Positions 1-7,597 of a stretch of DNA of 35,218 nt are shown piece by piece. This DNA is from Woeseiaceae bacterium (GTDB lineage: Bacteria; Pseudomonadota; Gammaproteobacteria; Steroidobacterales; Woeseiaceae). The stretch lies in contig JASJCH010000017.1 in assembly GCA_030066075.1 (NCBI GenBank), positions 1 to 35,218 of the forward strand, in the 5' to 3' direction. A program made the position numbers and the translations under genes. Below the pieces are notes generated by a model. It was not told the origin of the DNA and did no database searches. It saw nothing but the letters and a program-made list of their open reading frames with translations. How positions within the stretch are numbered: position 1 is the stretch's first letter; the number at the start of each line of letters is the position of its first letter.

Positions 1-7
1 CGCGCCG

Positions 8-958
8 CTAGTAACCCTTGTCGAAGTCGACGACGTGCACAAGATCCTGCCCCTTCGCAAAGCGGGCATAGTTCTCGAGAAAAACGGGCACGATCAGCTC
101 AGGGTGACTTACGGCCGCCATGTGCGCCGTTATCAGCAGGTTCGGCGCGTCCCAGAGGGGGTTCTCCTCCGGCACGGGCTCCTCGTCGAACACGTCAAGC
201 ACGGCGCCCGCGAGCCGGCCGGTGCGAAGGGCGGCCAGGAGCGCCACGTCATCGACGACATTGGCGCGGCCGACGTTAACGAAACAGGCGTGGACCGGCA
301 GCAGCGCCAAAGTTCGAGCGTCCAGCAAGTTGTCGGTCAGCGGCGTATCCGGAACCACGGCAACGAGATAGTCGAGGTTCGGCAGGAACTCATCGATCCG
401 GGCCACCGGAAATACCTCTTCGAAGCCGACCACGGCGGAACCTGACCGGCTCAGTCCTGTCACCTTCATGCCAAGCTGCGCCGCGAGTCGGGCAATGTCG
501 CTGCCGATCGACCCGGTGCCCATAATGCCGATCCGCTTGCCTTTGACGGAACCGGACACGCCCTCCCACCAGCGACGCGCCCGCTGTTCGTCATAACGGC
601 GGATGATCCTGAGTTCATGGGCCATCAGGTAGCCGGCGACGTACTCGGCCATCTGCGCGCCGAAGACGCCCTTGATGCTTGTCAGGATGTAGTCGCGGCG
701 CTTCGACTCGAGCAAAGGCGCAACGCCCGCCCAGCTGGATTGCACCCACTCCACCGACGTCATGTCAGGGAGTGCTGCGGCGATCGCCTGCGGACTGCCG
801 AACGCCACTCGTTGGTCCGAGTATGCGTCCGCTGCCTCGCGTGCATCGTGTGCGATGGCAATGTCGATCCCGGGCTCGGCCTCGGCCACGAGTTTCGCCA
901 GGTCCTCAGCATCGTGGCTGACGATGAGAACGGACGGGCTGCGCTCTTGCTCGCTCAC
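8..958 (-). CDS. D-2-hydroxyacid dehydrogenase (NAD(P)-dependent)
   Basis: This is a 316-residue cytosolic oxidoreductase of the D-isomer-specific 2-hydroxyacid dehydrogenase family, which interconverts 2-oxoacids and D-2-hydroxyacids with NAD(P)H. The Rossmann motif GTGSIG lies at residues 147-152. The catalytic residues of the family are visible: Arg231 (NVGRANVV), Glu260 (DVFDEEP) and His279 (ITAHMAA, where many relatives have ITPH). The sequence resembles the glyoxylate/hydroxypyruvate reductase branch, but the substrate cannot be read from it. I chose the GTG at 958 because it overlaps the TGA of the upstream metallopeptidase gene by four bases (GTGA). The frame stays open to 1030, but that extension lies inside the neighbour and looks non-native. 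It is the last gene of a three-gene minus-strand run. Confidence 0.88.
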   Translation of the reverse strand: MSEQERSPSVLIVSHDAEDLAKLVAEAEPGIDIAIAHDAREAADAYSDQRVAFGSPQAIAAALPDMTSVEWVQSSWAGVAPLLESKRRDYILTSIKGVFGAQMAEYVAGYLMAHELRIIRRYDEQRARRWWEGVSGSVKGKRIGIMGTGSIGSDIARLAAQLGMKVTGLSRSGSAVVGFEEVFPVARIDEFLPNLDYLVAVVPDTPLTDNLLDARTLALLPVHACFVNVGRANVVDDVALLAALRTGRLAGAVLDVFDEEPVPEENPLWDAPNLLITAHMAAVSHPELIVPVFLENYARFAKGQDLVHVVDFDKGY

Positions 959-1827
959 AGGCGGTCGTACGGCACCTGGAACGTGTCCCCGTCTTCGATC
1001 CGACCGCTTTCCCACCCCTTGTTGAACCACCGCATGCGCTGTTCCGAGGTGCCGTGCGTGAACGCATGCGGCACGACCTTGCCCTGTGTGCGCGACTGAA
1101 TGGCGTCGTCGCCGATCTGGTTGGCTGCGCGCATCGCCTCTTCGATATCGCCGCGCTCGAGATAGCGACTGTTGTGGTGCGCCCAGACGCCCGCCAGGAA
1201 GTCGGCCTGGAGCTCCAGTCTCACCGAGTACTGGTTGTAGTCGGGGCGGCCCCGCATTGCACTGACCTTGTCCGTCAGGCCGAGCAGCTTCTGGATATGG
1301 TGGCCGACCTCGTGGGCGATCACGTAGGCCTGCGCGAAGTCGCCCGGAGCCCCGAACTGGCGCTCGAGGTCGTTGTAAAAACTCAGGTCGATGTAGATGG
1401 TCTGGTCAGCCGGGCAGTAAAAGGGGCCTGCCCGCGCGCTGCCCACGCCGCAGCCCGTCGGGTACTGGTCGCGATAGATAACCAGCTCAGGCGGCTGGTA
1501 CTGCATACCTACCCGGACGAGCTCGCGCGTCCAGATGTCCTCGGTATCGGCAAGCACCACTTTGACGAACTGGAACAGCTGCTCCTCTTCCGGTGTCGGC
1601 TCGTACTGGACCTGCTCGACCTGGTTGCCGCCAGTGAGGGCCAGCGGGTTGATCAGGCCCATTTGCCAGCCGACGATCCCGATGACCGCAAGCACGAGGA
1701 TGCCCTTCAGGCCGAACATCCGCAGCACCAGGTTTGCAATCAGCGCAAGACCGCCGCTGCCGCGGACCATTCGCTGCCCACGCGCGTCGCGGACGTTGCT
1801 GCTACCCCTGCGACCCCGCCATTTCAT
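955..1827 (-). CDS. ypfJ: YpfJ-family neutral zinc metallopeptidase
   Basis: This 290-residue protein matches the YpfJ / KPN_02809 family (Pfam Zn_peptidase, PF04228) in length and architecture; E. coli YpfJ is of similar size. The N-terminus MKWRGRRGSSNVRD is the family signature. A single membrane segment spans about residues 34-60. The zinc motif HEVGHH has His172, Glu173 and His176, and LELQADFLAGVWAHH downstream should provide the third ligand. Cys126 and Cys138 could form a disulfide if the domain is periplasmic. The physiological substrate of this family is not known. It starts three bases after the stop of the small metallopeptidase gene, so two zinc proteases of different families are co-transcribed. 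Confidence 0.9.
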   Translation of the reverse strand: MKWRGRRGSSNVRDARGQRMVRGSGGLALIANLVLRMFGLKGILVLAVIGIVGWQMGLINPLALTGGNQVEQVQYEPTPEEEQLFQFVKVVLADTEDIWTRELVRVGMQYQPPELVIYRDQYPTGCGVGSARAGPFYCPADQTIYIDLSFYNDLERQFGAPGDFAQAYVIAHEVGHHIQKLLGLTDKVSAMRGRPDYNQYSVRLELQADFLAGVWAHHNSRYLERGDIEEAMRAANQIGDDAIQSRTQGKVVPHAFTHGTSEQRMRWFNKGWESGRIEDGDTFQVPYDRL

Positions 1828-1830
1828 TTG

Positions 1831-2184
1831 TCAGCCCCAGCCGATTTCGTCGAGATGATCATCATCGATTCCGAAGTAGTGCGCGATCTCGTGGATCAGC
1901 GTCTTCGCAACTTCATCACGGAGTTCCTCATGCGGCAAGCCCATCTCGAGATGCGGTTTACGAAAGATGTAAATGACATCCGGCAATTCCCCTGCGTAAT
2001 CGACGCCGCGATCCGGCAGCGACACGCCGGTGTAAAGGCCGAGCAGCCCTTCTCCGTCGGGATCCAGGTAATCATCCGCCTCGTCGAGTACGAGAAACTC
2101 GATATTGTGCAGCGCCTCCTGCACCCAGTCGGGGAGGCTGGATATCGTATCGCTAACGAATTTCTCGAACTCGTCGTGTTCCAT
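1831..2184 (-). CDS. minimal zincin-like metallopeptidase (PF06262 family)
   Basis: This 117-residue soluble protein belongs to the small MMP-like zinc peptidase family (Pfam PF06262, formerly DUF1025). The zinc motif is HEIAHYFGIDDDHLDEIG near the C-terminus, with His98, Glu99 and His102, followed by an acidic residue at 112-113, the spacing typical of the family. The N-terminal start MEHDEFEKFV fits relatives. I prefer the ATG at 2184 over the in-frame ATG at 2211, because a promoter-like pair (2193-2220) would overlap the longer version. The gene is divergent from the lipoprotein at 2223 with only 38 bases between the starts. No signal peptide is present, so it should act in the cytoplasm. 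Targets are unknown. Confidence 0.82.
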   Translation of the reverse strand: MEHDEFEKFVSDTISSLPDWVQEALHNIEFLVLDEADDYLDPDGEGLLGLYTGVSLPDRGVDYAGELPDVIYIFRKPHLEMGLPHEELRDEVAKTLIHEIAHYFGIDDDHLDEIGWG

Positions 2185-2192
2185 GCTCGCAA

Positions 2193-2220
2193 ATTGTACT
2201 GGAATCGCCATACTGGTCAC
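2193..2220 (-). promoter_or_regulatory. candidate sigma70 promoter for the metallopeptidase operon
   Basis: On the minus strand GTGACC (2215-2220, four of six matches to TTGACA) is separated by 16 bases from TACAAT (2193-2198, five of six matches to TATAAT). The -10 element ends eight bases before the ATG at 2184, so the transcript would have almost no leader. Confidence 0.45.
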
Positions 2221-2222
2221 GG

Positions 2223-3197
2223 ATGGACACGAGCGACCGCAGAGTAGTGCTACCCGCCCTCGCACTGTGCCTGCTGAGCGCGTGCACGGCAGAACCGGAT
2301 GCCCGGGACGGCGCGGCCACTTTAAGCATACTCACGCTGAACCTCCATACCTACCAGCAGCTGCAGACCGAGGGCGCCGAGGAGTCCGAGCTGACGGACG
2401 AACAGGCCCGGCAGAGGGTCACGGACTATGCGCCGATCTTCGACCGCATCGCCGCGGGCATGGAAGGCTTGAATCCCGATATCGTCTGCCTGCAGGAAGT
2501 TGGCGAATGGGCAGGAGACGCCGCGGACGATCGCCCCTTTGGCGCCAGTCAAAGCAACATGGCGCAACAGGTATTGTCGCGACTTCCGGACCACGGCTAC
2601 GAGACCACGATGGACTGGTCGCACATCGGATTCGGTGCCTGGCGAGAGGGTTCGGCGATCTTGAGCAGGTACCCGATACTGATCTCGGACTCACGATTCG
2701 TCAGCCGCGCTGAGAACAGCCGCCAGGACTTCTGGAAATCACGAAAGATCCCGAAGGCGCGAGTCGGCCTCCCGGGAATCGGAGCCGTCGATATTTACTC
2801 CGTTCACCTTGGTTGGTGGGACGACCCTGATGAACCGTTCGCCGAACAGTTCAATCGTCTCCTCGCCTGGATCGCCGAGGACCCAGGGGACGTTATCGTG
2901 CTCTGCGGCGACTTCAACGCCCCGTCCGGCGGCCCGGCGTACAGAATGATGACCGCGGACTCGGGATTCGCCGACCTGTACTTGCTGGCCAATTCCGATG
3001 GCATGTTCGACGCGACCATAGCTGGCGATGCCGATGGCTGGGAAGGGTCTGAGGACGGCCAGCGGATCGACTACGTGCTGATCAAAGAGGATAGCGCTGT
3101 AAGAGTCATGGAAGCCCGCCGCGTGTTTGCGGACACCGACTTCGGGCAGGTCAGCGATCACCTCGGAGTGTTCGTAGTCCTCGAGTTCGACCCTTAG
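2223..3197 (+). CDS. endonuclease/exonuclease/phosphatase-fold lipoprotein
   Basis: The 324-residue product has a lipoprotein signal peptide with lipobox LLSAC (Cys21), so it should be anchored on the periplasmic side. The mature part has the endonuclease/exonuclease/phosphatase fold (DNase I-like, PF03372). Its motifs appear in order: LTLNLHT (metal and phosphate-binding Asn), DIVCLQEVGEW (metal Glu), SRYPIL, VIVLCGDFNAPSG (catalytic Asp and Asn), RIDYVLI and the terminal SDHLGVFVVLEF with the catalytic Asp-His. The fold hydrolyses phosphodiester or phosphomonoester bonds in nucleic acids, sphingolipids or inositol phosphates; which one applies here cannot be told. The ATG at 2223 is well supported by the signal peptide. 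The gene converges on the small lipoprotein gene that ends at 3213. Confidence 0.86.
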   Translation: MDTSDRRVVLPALALCLLSACTAEPDARDGAATLSILTLNLHTYQQLQTEGAEESELTDEQARQRVTDYAPIFDRIAAGMEGLNPDIVCLQEVGEWAGDAADDRPFGASQSNMAQQVLSRLPDHGYETTMDWSHIGFGAWREGSAILSRYPILISDSRFVSRAENSRQDFWKSRKIPKARVGLPGIGAVDIYSVHLGWWDDPDEPFAEQFNRLLAWIAEDPGDVIVLCGDFNAPSGGPAYRMMTADSGFADLYLLANSDGMFDATIAGDADGWEGSEDGQRIDYVLIKEDSAVRVMEARRVFADTDFGQVSDHLGVFVVLEFDP

Positions 3198-3212
3198 CCC
3201 CAGGCAGCCTTG

Positions 3213-3623
3213 CTACGGAACGCTGGCTCCGTTTGCCGCGGATTTGCTCAGTTCCTTGAGCTCCACGAGCTGCTCGACCGTCGCCCGATAAATTTTTTCG
3301 GTAGGGCAGCCGCGGATGGTATCCGGGACTTTGAGGTAGCTCAGATCGAGGCGGTGATCGACCGTCGAGACGCTGAGACCCCGGGCGCGGAGCGCCCGGC
3401 AACGGCCGTTGAATTCGACGAGGTAGTGGCGTTCAGCGACCGACGCCGTGATGAAGTAGTCGTTCACGTAAGTGAAGGCAGGTTTTCGGTACAGGCGAAT
3501 CCGGTCGACCCGCTCCAGGTCCGACAGCGCGACGAAATCGCGCACGGCCCTGACCTCGCTGGGCTCCATCGCTGTCGCACAGCCACCTAGCAGCAGTGCA
3601 ATTGCGGCCAGTCTCAGGTTCAT
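3213..3623 (-). CDS. small lipoprotein, DUF6491-like
   Basis: This is a 136-residue predicted lipoprotein with signal peptide MNLRLAAIALLLGGC (lipobox LGGC, Cys15). The mature part has an RAVRDFVALSDLERVDRIRLYRKPAF segment, then YVNDYFITASVAERHYLVEFNGRC, and a single later Cys in RGCPTEKI. The two Cys of the mature domain, about 34 residues apart, could be paired. The layout resembles proteins annotated as DUF6491, common in marine gammaproteobacteria, but I cannot confirm this without a profile search. Its function is unknown. It stands alone on the minus strand, converging with the gene ending at 3197. Confidence 0.72.
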   Translation of the reverse strand: MNLRLAAIALLLGGCATAMEPSEVRAVRDFVALSDLERVDRIRLYRKPAFTYVNDYFITASVAERHYLVEFNGRCRALRARGLSVSTVDHRLDLSYLKVPDTIRGCPTEKIYRATVEQLVELKELSKSAANGASVP

Positions 3624-3831
3624 AACAGCCCCCCCGAAGGACAGTTATAGTTGAGACAGTGAGCGGCCGCGAAAGTTTTGGTCCCGGGTGGTCAAGCTGG
3701 CTTCTCGTTTTACCAGACGCGGCAGAGGTCAGAGGGGGCGGTTGCGCGAATTTGCCTCACAGAATTGCGGTAGCCAGCCGATACCTCCTTCGGTAGGCTG
3801 TCTCGCCAGTGAGGTTGGCCAGGTAACCTGC

Positions 3832-6063
3832 ATGAAACACCCCATTCTATTGCTGCTCGCAGCATCGATTCTGCTCGGCTGTTCGGCCGAGAACAAACAG
3901 ACGGACCATCGCTACAACGTCGATATTCGGTGGACCAGTTACGGCGTACCGCACGTCAAAGCGAACGACTGGGGCAGCCTCGGATACGGCTTCGCTTATG
4001 CGACGGCCACCGACGGCATCTGCGTGTTTGCGCGCGAGGTCGCACGGGCCAACGGCACGCTGGCGGCCGATTTCGGGCCCACCGACGAGAATCTCGCCAG
4101 CGACGCGTTTCATCGCGCCATTGTCACCGGGGAAAAGGTATTCAGGAATGGCCTGGCCATGTCCGGGAACATGCGTTACTACGGCGCCGGATTCGTTGCC
4201 GGCTACAACCGGTTCATCGAAGACCACCGGGAAGACCTCCCGGCAGGTTGCGCCGGCCAGGCATGGGTACGCCCGATCAATGAGGTCGAGCTCGGCAAGA
4301 TGTTCATTGCCTTCGGCATTCGTTACAGCACTGGCAGCCTCGTCGATGGCATTGCCGCCGCTGCGCCGCCTGGCGAGCCCGTGGCCGCCGTGCAGCTCGA
4401 CTTCGACCCGATGCCGGGCATCGGCAGCAACGCGATCGCACTCGGCAGCGACCTCACGGAATCGGGCAAGGGAATTCTCTTCGGCAACCCGCACTACCCG
4501 TGGCACGGTCCCGCACGCTTTCACATGATTCACACGACGATCCCGGGCGAGCTCGACACGATGGGCGCAAGCCTGCTGGCGGGAAGCTTCATTGCGATCG
4601 GATTCAACCGGGACATTGCCTGGACACACACCGTCTCGACGGCGTTGCGCATGACGCTCTTCGAGCTGGAGCTCAACCCCGACAACCCGATGCAGTACCG
4701 CCACGGTGATGAGTATCGCGACATCGAAACGATCGAGGTAGCGGTGCCGCTTGCCGACGGCGACAGCGAGCAGGTCGTTTACATGACCCATCACGGCCCT
4801 GTGCTCGCGAGTGAAAAACTGCCGTGGACGCAATCGCGCGCCTATGCGGTTCGCGACGCGATCCTGAACAACGATGCAGCGTTTACAACCTACGAAGCAC
4901 TGCAGACCGCCGCGACGGTCGCCGAGGTCGAGGAAGCGATCAGCCATCAGGGCATCTACTTCGTCAACACAATCGCCGCGGATCGTCACGGCAGCGCGTT
5001 TTACGCCGATATCTCGTCGACGCCACATCTCGACATGGAGATTCTCACGAACTGCCGTCGCGAGGTGGCGGGAGTGCCGCCGCAGGTCGTGATCCTCGAT
5101 GGCTCCAGCCCGGAATGCGACTGGCGCGAGGACTCGCGCAGCACCGTGCCGGGCAACCTGCCGGCCGACGACATGCCGCGCGCGACCAGCACGCGCTACT
5201 TCTCGAATTCGAACGACAGCTACTGGCTATCGAACCCCGACGAACCGTTGGAAGGTTACCTGCCAACGATCGGTCCGGAGCAGACTGCGCGTACCCTGCG
5301 TACGCGGGCCGGTCTCGTGTTCCTGAATGAACACCTGGAGCGCGGCGACAAGCTCGAGCCCGATGACATCCAGTCGCTGTTGCTGAGCCATCGGCACTTC
5401 GGCGCAGAGTTGCTGCTCGACGACGTACTCGGCATCTGTGCAGACGACGCCGAGATTGCGGCGGCCTGCGAGGCGCTTTCCGACTGGGATCGCACCGCCA
5501 ACGTCGACAGTCGCGGCATGCAGGTCTGGACCGAATTCTGGGAGGCCGCGCGGCGCATCGACGGTATTTACGCCGTTCCGTTCGACCCGGACGATCCCGT
5601 CGGCACGCCCCGCGGCATTGCGCTCGACAACCCGGATGTCCGGGCCTCGGTCCGCGATGCGCTGCTCGCAGCACAGCAGCGCCTGCTGGACGCGGGTATC
5701 GGCCCGGATCAGCGTTGGGGCGATGTGCAGTTCGCCGAACGCAACGGCGCCCGAATCCCGGTACCGGGCGGGCCCGGCCGGCATGGCATGTTCAGCTTCA
5801 TCAACACCGGCTTCACGGATGGCAAGGGTTATACCCCGATCGTCCACGGCAACAGCTACGTGCAGGTCGTGACGTGGGACGACGACGGCACGCCGGACGC
5901 ACGCGCCATCCTCACCTACTCGCAGTCGCCCGAAGCCGACTCGCCGCACTACTACGACCAGACCGAGCTCTACGCGCGCGGCGAATGGCTGCAGTTGCCG
6001 TTCACCGAGGAGGAAATCCTCGCCGACCCGAACCTGAAGACACTGACATTGCGGGGCGACTAG
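3832..6063 (+). CDS. penicillin/AHL acylase-family lipoprotein (Ntn hydrolase)
   Basis: This 743-residue product belongs to the penicillin amidase family (PF01804), N-terminal-nucleophile amidases that cleave side-chain amides of beta-lactams, acyl-homoserine lactones or similar molecules. The family precursor cuts itself into alpha and beta chains, and the new N-terminal Ser is the nucleophile. Here the expected site is Gly198-Ser199 in GIGSNAIALG, followed by the family-typical GNPHYPWHGPARFHMIHTTIPG-like stretch. The alpha-chain start RWTSYGVPHVKANDWGSLGYGFAYA is also typical. The ATG at 3832 gives a lipoprotein signal peptide with lipobox LLGC (Cys17), so the enzyme would be envelope-anchored; the open frame extends back to 3688 but lacks a signal there. 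The substrate is not readable from the sequence. It converges on the peroxidase-family gene. Confidence 0.87.
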   Translation: MKHPILLLLAASILLGCSAENKQTDHRYNVDIRWTSYGVPHVKANDWGSLGYGFAYATATDGICVFAREVARANGTLAADFGPTDENLASDAFHRAIVTGEKVFRNGLAMSGNMRYYGAGFVAGYNRFIEDHREDLPAGCAGQAWVRPINEVELGKMFIAFGIRYSTGSLVDGIAAAAPPGEPVAAVQLDFDPMPGIGSNAIALGSDLTESGKGILFGNPHYPWHGPARFHMIHTTIPGELDTMGASLLAGSFIAIGFNRDIAWTHTVSTALRMTLFELELNPDNPMQYRHGDEYRDIETIEVAVPLADGDSEQVVYMTHHGPVLASEKLPWTQSRAYAVRDAILNNDAAFTTYEALQTAATVAEVEEAISHQGIYFVNTIAADRHGSAFYADISSTPHLDMEILTNCRREVAGVPPQVVILDGSSPECDWREDSRSTVPGNLPADDMPRATSTRYFSNSNDSYWLSNPDEPLEGYLPTIGPEQTARTLRTRAGLVFLNEHLERGDKLEPDDIQSLLLSHRHFGAELLLDDVLGICADDAEIAAACEALSDWDRTANVDSRGMQVWTEFWEAARRIDGIYAVPFDPDDPVGTPRGIALDNPDVRASVRDALLAAQQRLLDAGIGPDQRWGDVQFAERNGARIPVPGGPGRHGMFSFINTGFTDGKGYTPIVHGNSYVQVVTWDDDGTPDARAILTYSQSPEADSPHYYDQTELYARGEWLQLPFTEEEILADPNLKTLTLRGD

Positions 6064-6071
6064 CGCCCCGC
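6051..6071. terminator. GC-rich hairpin between convergent genes
   Basis: GCGGGGCG (6051-6058) pairs perfectly with CGCCCCGC (6064-6071) around a five-base loop ACTAG that contains the TAG stop of the acylase gene. No run of T follows on either strand, so intrinsic termination is uncertain. The position between two convergent genes still suggests a bidirectional transcript end. Confidence 0.45.
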
Positions 6072-6078
6072 AGTTAAT

Positions 6079-7455
6079 TCACTCGGCCAGCGTATTGCCG
6101 CTCGGCAGTTCGCCGGGTATGTCGTCTCGCAAGTCGATGCTCGACGGGTCCGTCAGTGCGTGAAGAAACGCTATCAGGTTCCGGAACTCCCGCTCCGTCA
6201 GCTGCACTGGCGCCAGCTCATTGGCCGCAGCAATATTCGCGACCGAAACCTCGTCATTCATGATGACGACATCGAGCGCATCGAGATCGCTACGCGATGG
6301 CATGACCGCCTGCCCGGCATCGTAGGATTCGAGCGATCCGATCGTGTCCAGGTGGTGCCTGACCATATCCTCGAGCGTGTTGAACGCGCCGGAATGTCCG
6401 TAGGGCGCCGTCAGCGCCACATTGCGCAAAGTCGGTACCCGGAACCGGTAGCGATCTCCCACGCTCGAAGTGACGCGCTCTCTGCCGAAATCGTCCCTGC
6501 CCTGGAAGCCGTCGCCCTTGCCCGGGCCGATCTGTGGCGTGGCGATCGCCGCAAATCCGTGATTCGTCTGGAAAGTGCCGCTGTGGCAACTCGCGCAGTT
6601 GGCTTTGCGCGGCGAATAGAAAATCCACATGCCACGGCGCGCTTCGAAGCCCAGCGCGGCCTTCTCGCCGCGCAGAAAGCGATCGAATGGGCTGTTGTCG
6701 GCTCGCCAGTTCAATGCTTCGAATGCCGCGATCGCATTGGCAACGTGCACGTAAGTAATGTCCTCGGCCACGTTGACGTCGTCATAGACAGCGACGAACT
6801 GCTCGACGTACCCGCTGACGTTTTGCAGCCGTTCTGCAATCTGCGCCCAGACGCCAGGCAGGTCACCGGCCGCCGCCGCATCGGCAATCGGGTTCTCACC
6901 GGGTTGCCCGGCCATCTCCGTTCCCGAGGTCACCGGGAACATAGCCTGGACCGCGAGTATGTTGTCGAGACCCGGCGGCAGGGCATCGCCCGCCGGAGAA
7001 AGGAACCCGCTCGGCTGTGTCGCATCCACCTGCGCGCGCCCGTCATGAAAAAGCGTCGTGAACTCCCTGGCGCCAAGATTGAATATCGGCGGTGCGTTCC
7101 GCGGAACGCGTTCGTGGATTGCGTCGGCCCCGACGCCGGTGTCGCGGGTTGCGCCAAGCCCGCGCCCGCCCTCTCCAACGGGCAATGACAGGCCGTCGCC
7201 CGTGTCCGTCAGCGCGTGGTGACAGGTAGCGCAGGAAATATTCAGGTTGCCGCTCAGTATTTTGTCGAAGAACAACTGTCCACCCAGCGCCGCCTTGGCG
7301 GGATCGGGATTACCGTTGTCATAGTAGTCGCTGTCGTCGGCCGGCTCAGGTAGGTCGAGCCATTGCGCTGCAAGCGCGGTGCCGCTGGCAAGCAGCGTGA
7401 TAACAACAAGTGAGAGGCGCTTGCGCCCCCGAGCTTCAGTTTTTCTCTGTTTCAT
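6079..7455 (-). CDS. dihaem cytochrome c peroxidase-family protein
   Basis: This 458-residue periplasmic protein has a signal peptide (residues 1-30, twin-basic start, TALA-A end). Two c-type haem motifs occur: CATCH at 75-79 and CASCH at 287-291. The spacing and the segment FNLGAREFTTLFHDGRAQVD, with RVPTLRNVALTAPYGHSGAFNTLEDMVRHH later, are those of the CcpA/MauG peroxidase superfamily (PF03150). Members reduce hydrogen peroxide with electrons from small cytochromes or oxidise protein residues; which applies here is not visible. A CAGGAG ribosome site lies about seven bases before the ATG at 7455. An insertion between the haem domains (around 150-260) makes it longer than classical CcpA. 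It converges with the acylase gene. Confidence 0.87.
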   Translation of the reverse strand: MKQRKTEARGRKRLSLVVITLLASGTALAAQWLDLPEPADDSDYYDNGNPDPAKAALGGQLFFDKILSGNLNISCATCHHALTDTGDGLSLPVGEGGRGLGATRDTGVGADAIHERVPRNAPPIFNLGAREFTTLFHDGRAQVDATQPSGFLSPAGDALPPGLDNILAVQAMFPVTSGTEMAGQPGENPIADAAAAGDLPGVWAQIAERLQNVSGYVEQFVAVYDDVNVAEDITYVHVANAIAAFEALNWRADNSPFDRFLRGEKAALGFEARRGMWIFYSPRKANCASCHSGTFQTNHGFAAIATPQIGPGKGDGFQGRDDFGRERVTSSVGDRYRFRVPTLRNVALTAPYGHSGAFNTLEDMVRHHLDTIGSLESYDAGQAVMPSRSDLDALDVVIMNDEVSVANIAAANELAPVQLTEREFRNLIAFLHALTDPSSIDLRDDIPGELPSGNTLAE

Positions 7456-7546
7456 TTTTCTGCTCCTGGTAACAGCCTCCTTCTTGGCTGATACGAGAGC
7501 ATTGAGCGAGAAGAGAAATTGCGAATGAAACCGGGATTCGGCCTAT

Positions 7547-7576
7547 AACGACAAAAGCCCCACAAAGGGGCTTTTT
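7547..7576 (-). terminator. intrinsic terminator of the beta-helix lipoprotein gene
   Basis: The nine-base-pair stem AAAAGCCCC (7553-7561) / GGGGCTTTT (7567-7575) has loop ACAAA and lies 22 bases past the TAG of the minus-strand gene ending at 7598. The T-rich arm gives the U tract. The 16 bases 7547-7562 are identical to 13225-13240 beside the tRNA terminator. Confidence 0.78.
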
Positions 7577-7597
7577 CGGGTTACTGCTGATTCGGGC

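Noticed and set aside
1054..2247. A 397-residue open frame on the plus strand
   Set aside because: It covers the complement of both metallopeptidase genes, which have intact zinc motifs.
3847..5028. A 393-residue open frame on the minus strand
   Set aside because: It is the complement of the acylase gene and has no recognisable domain.
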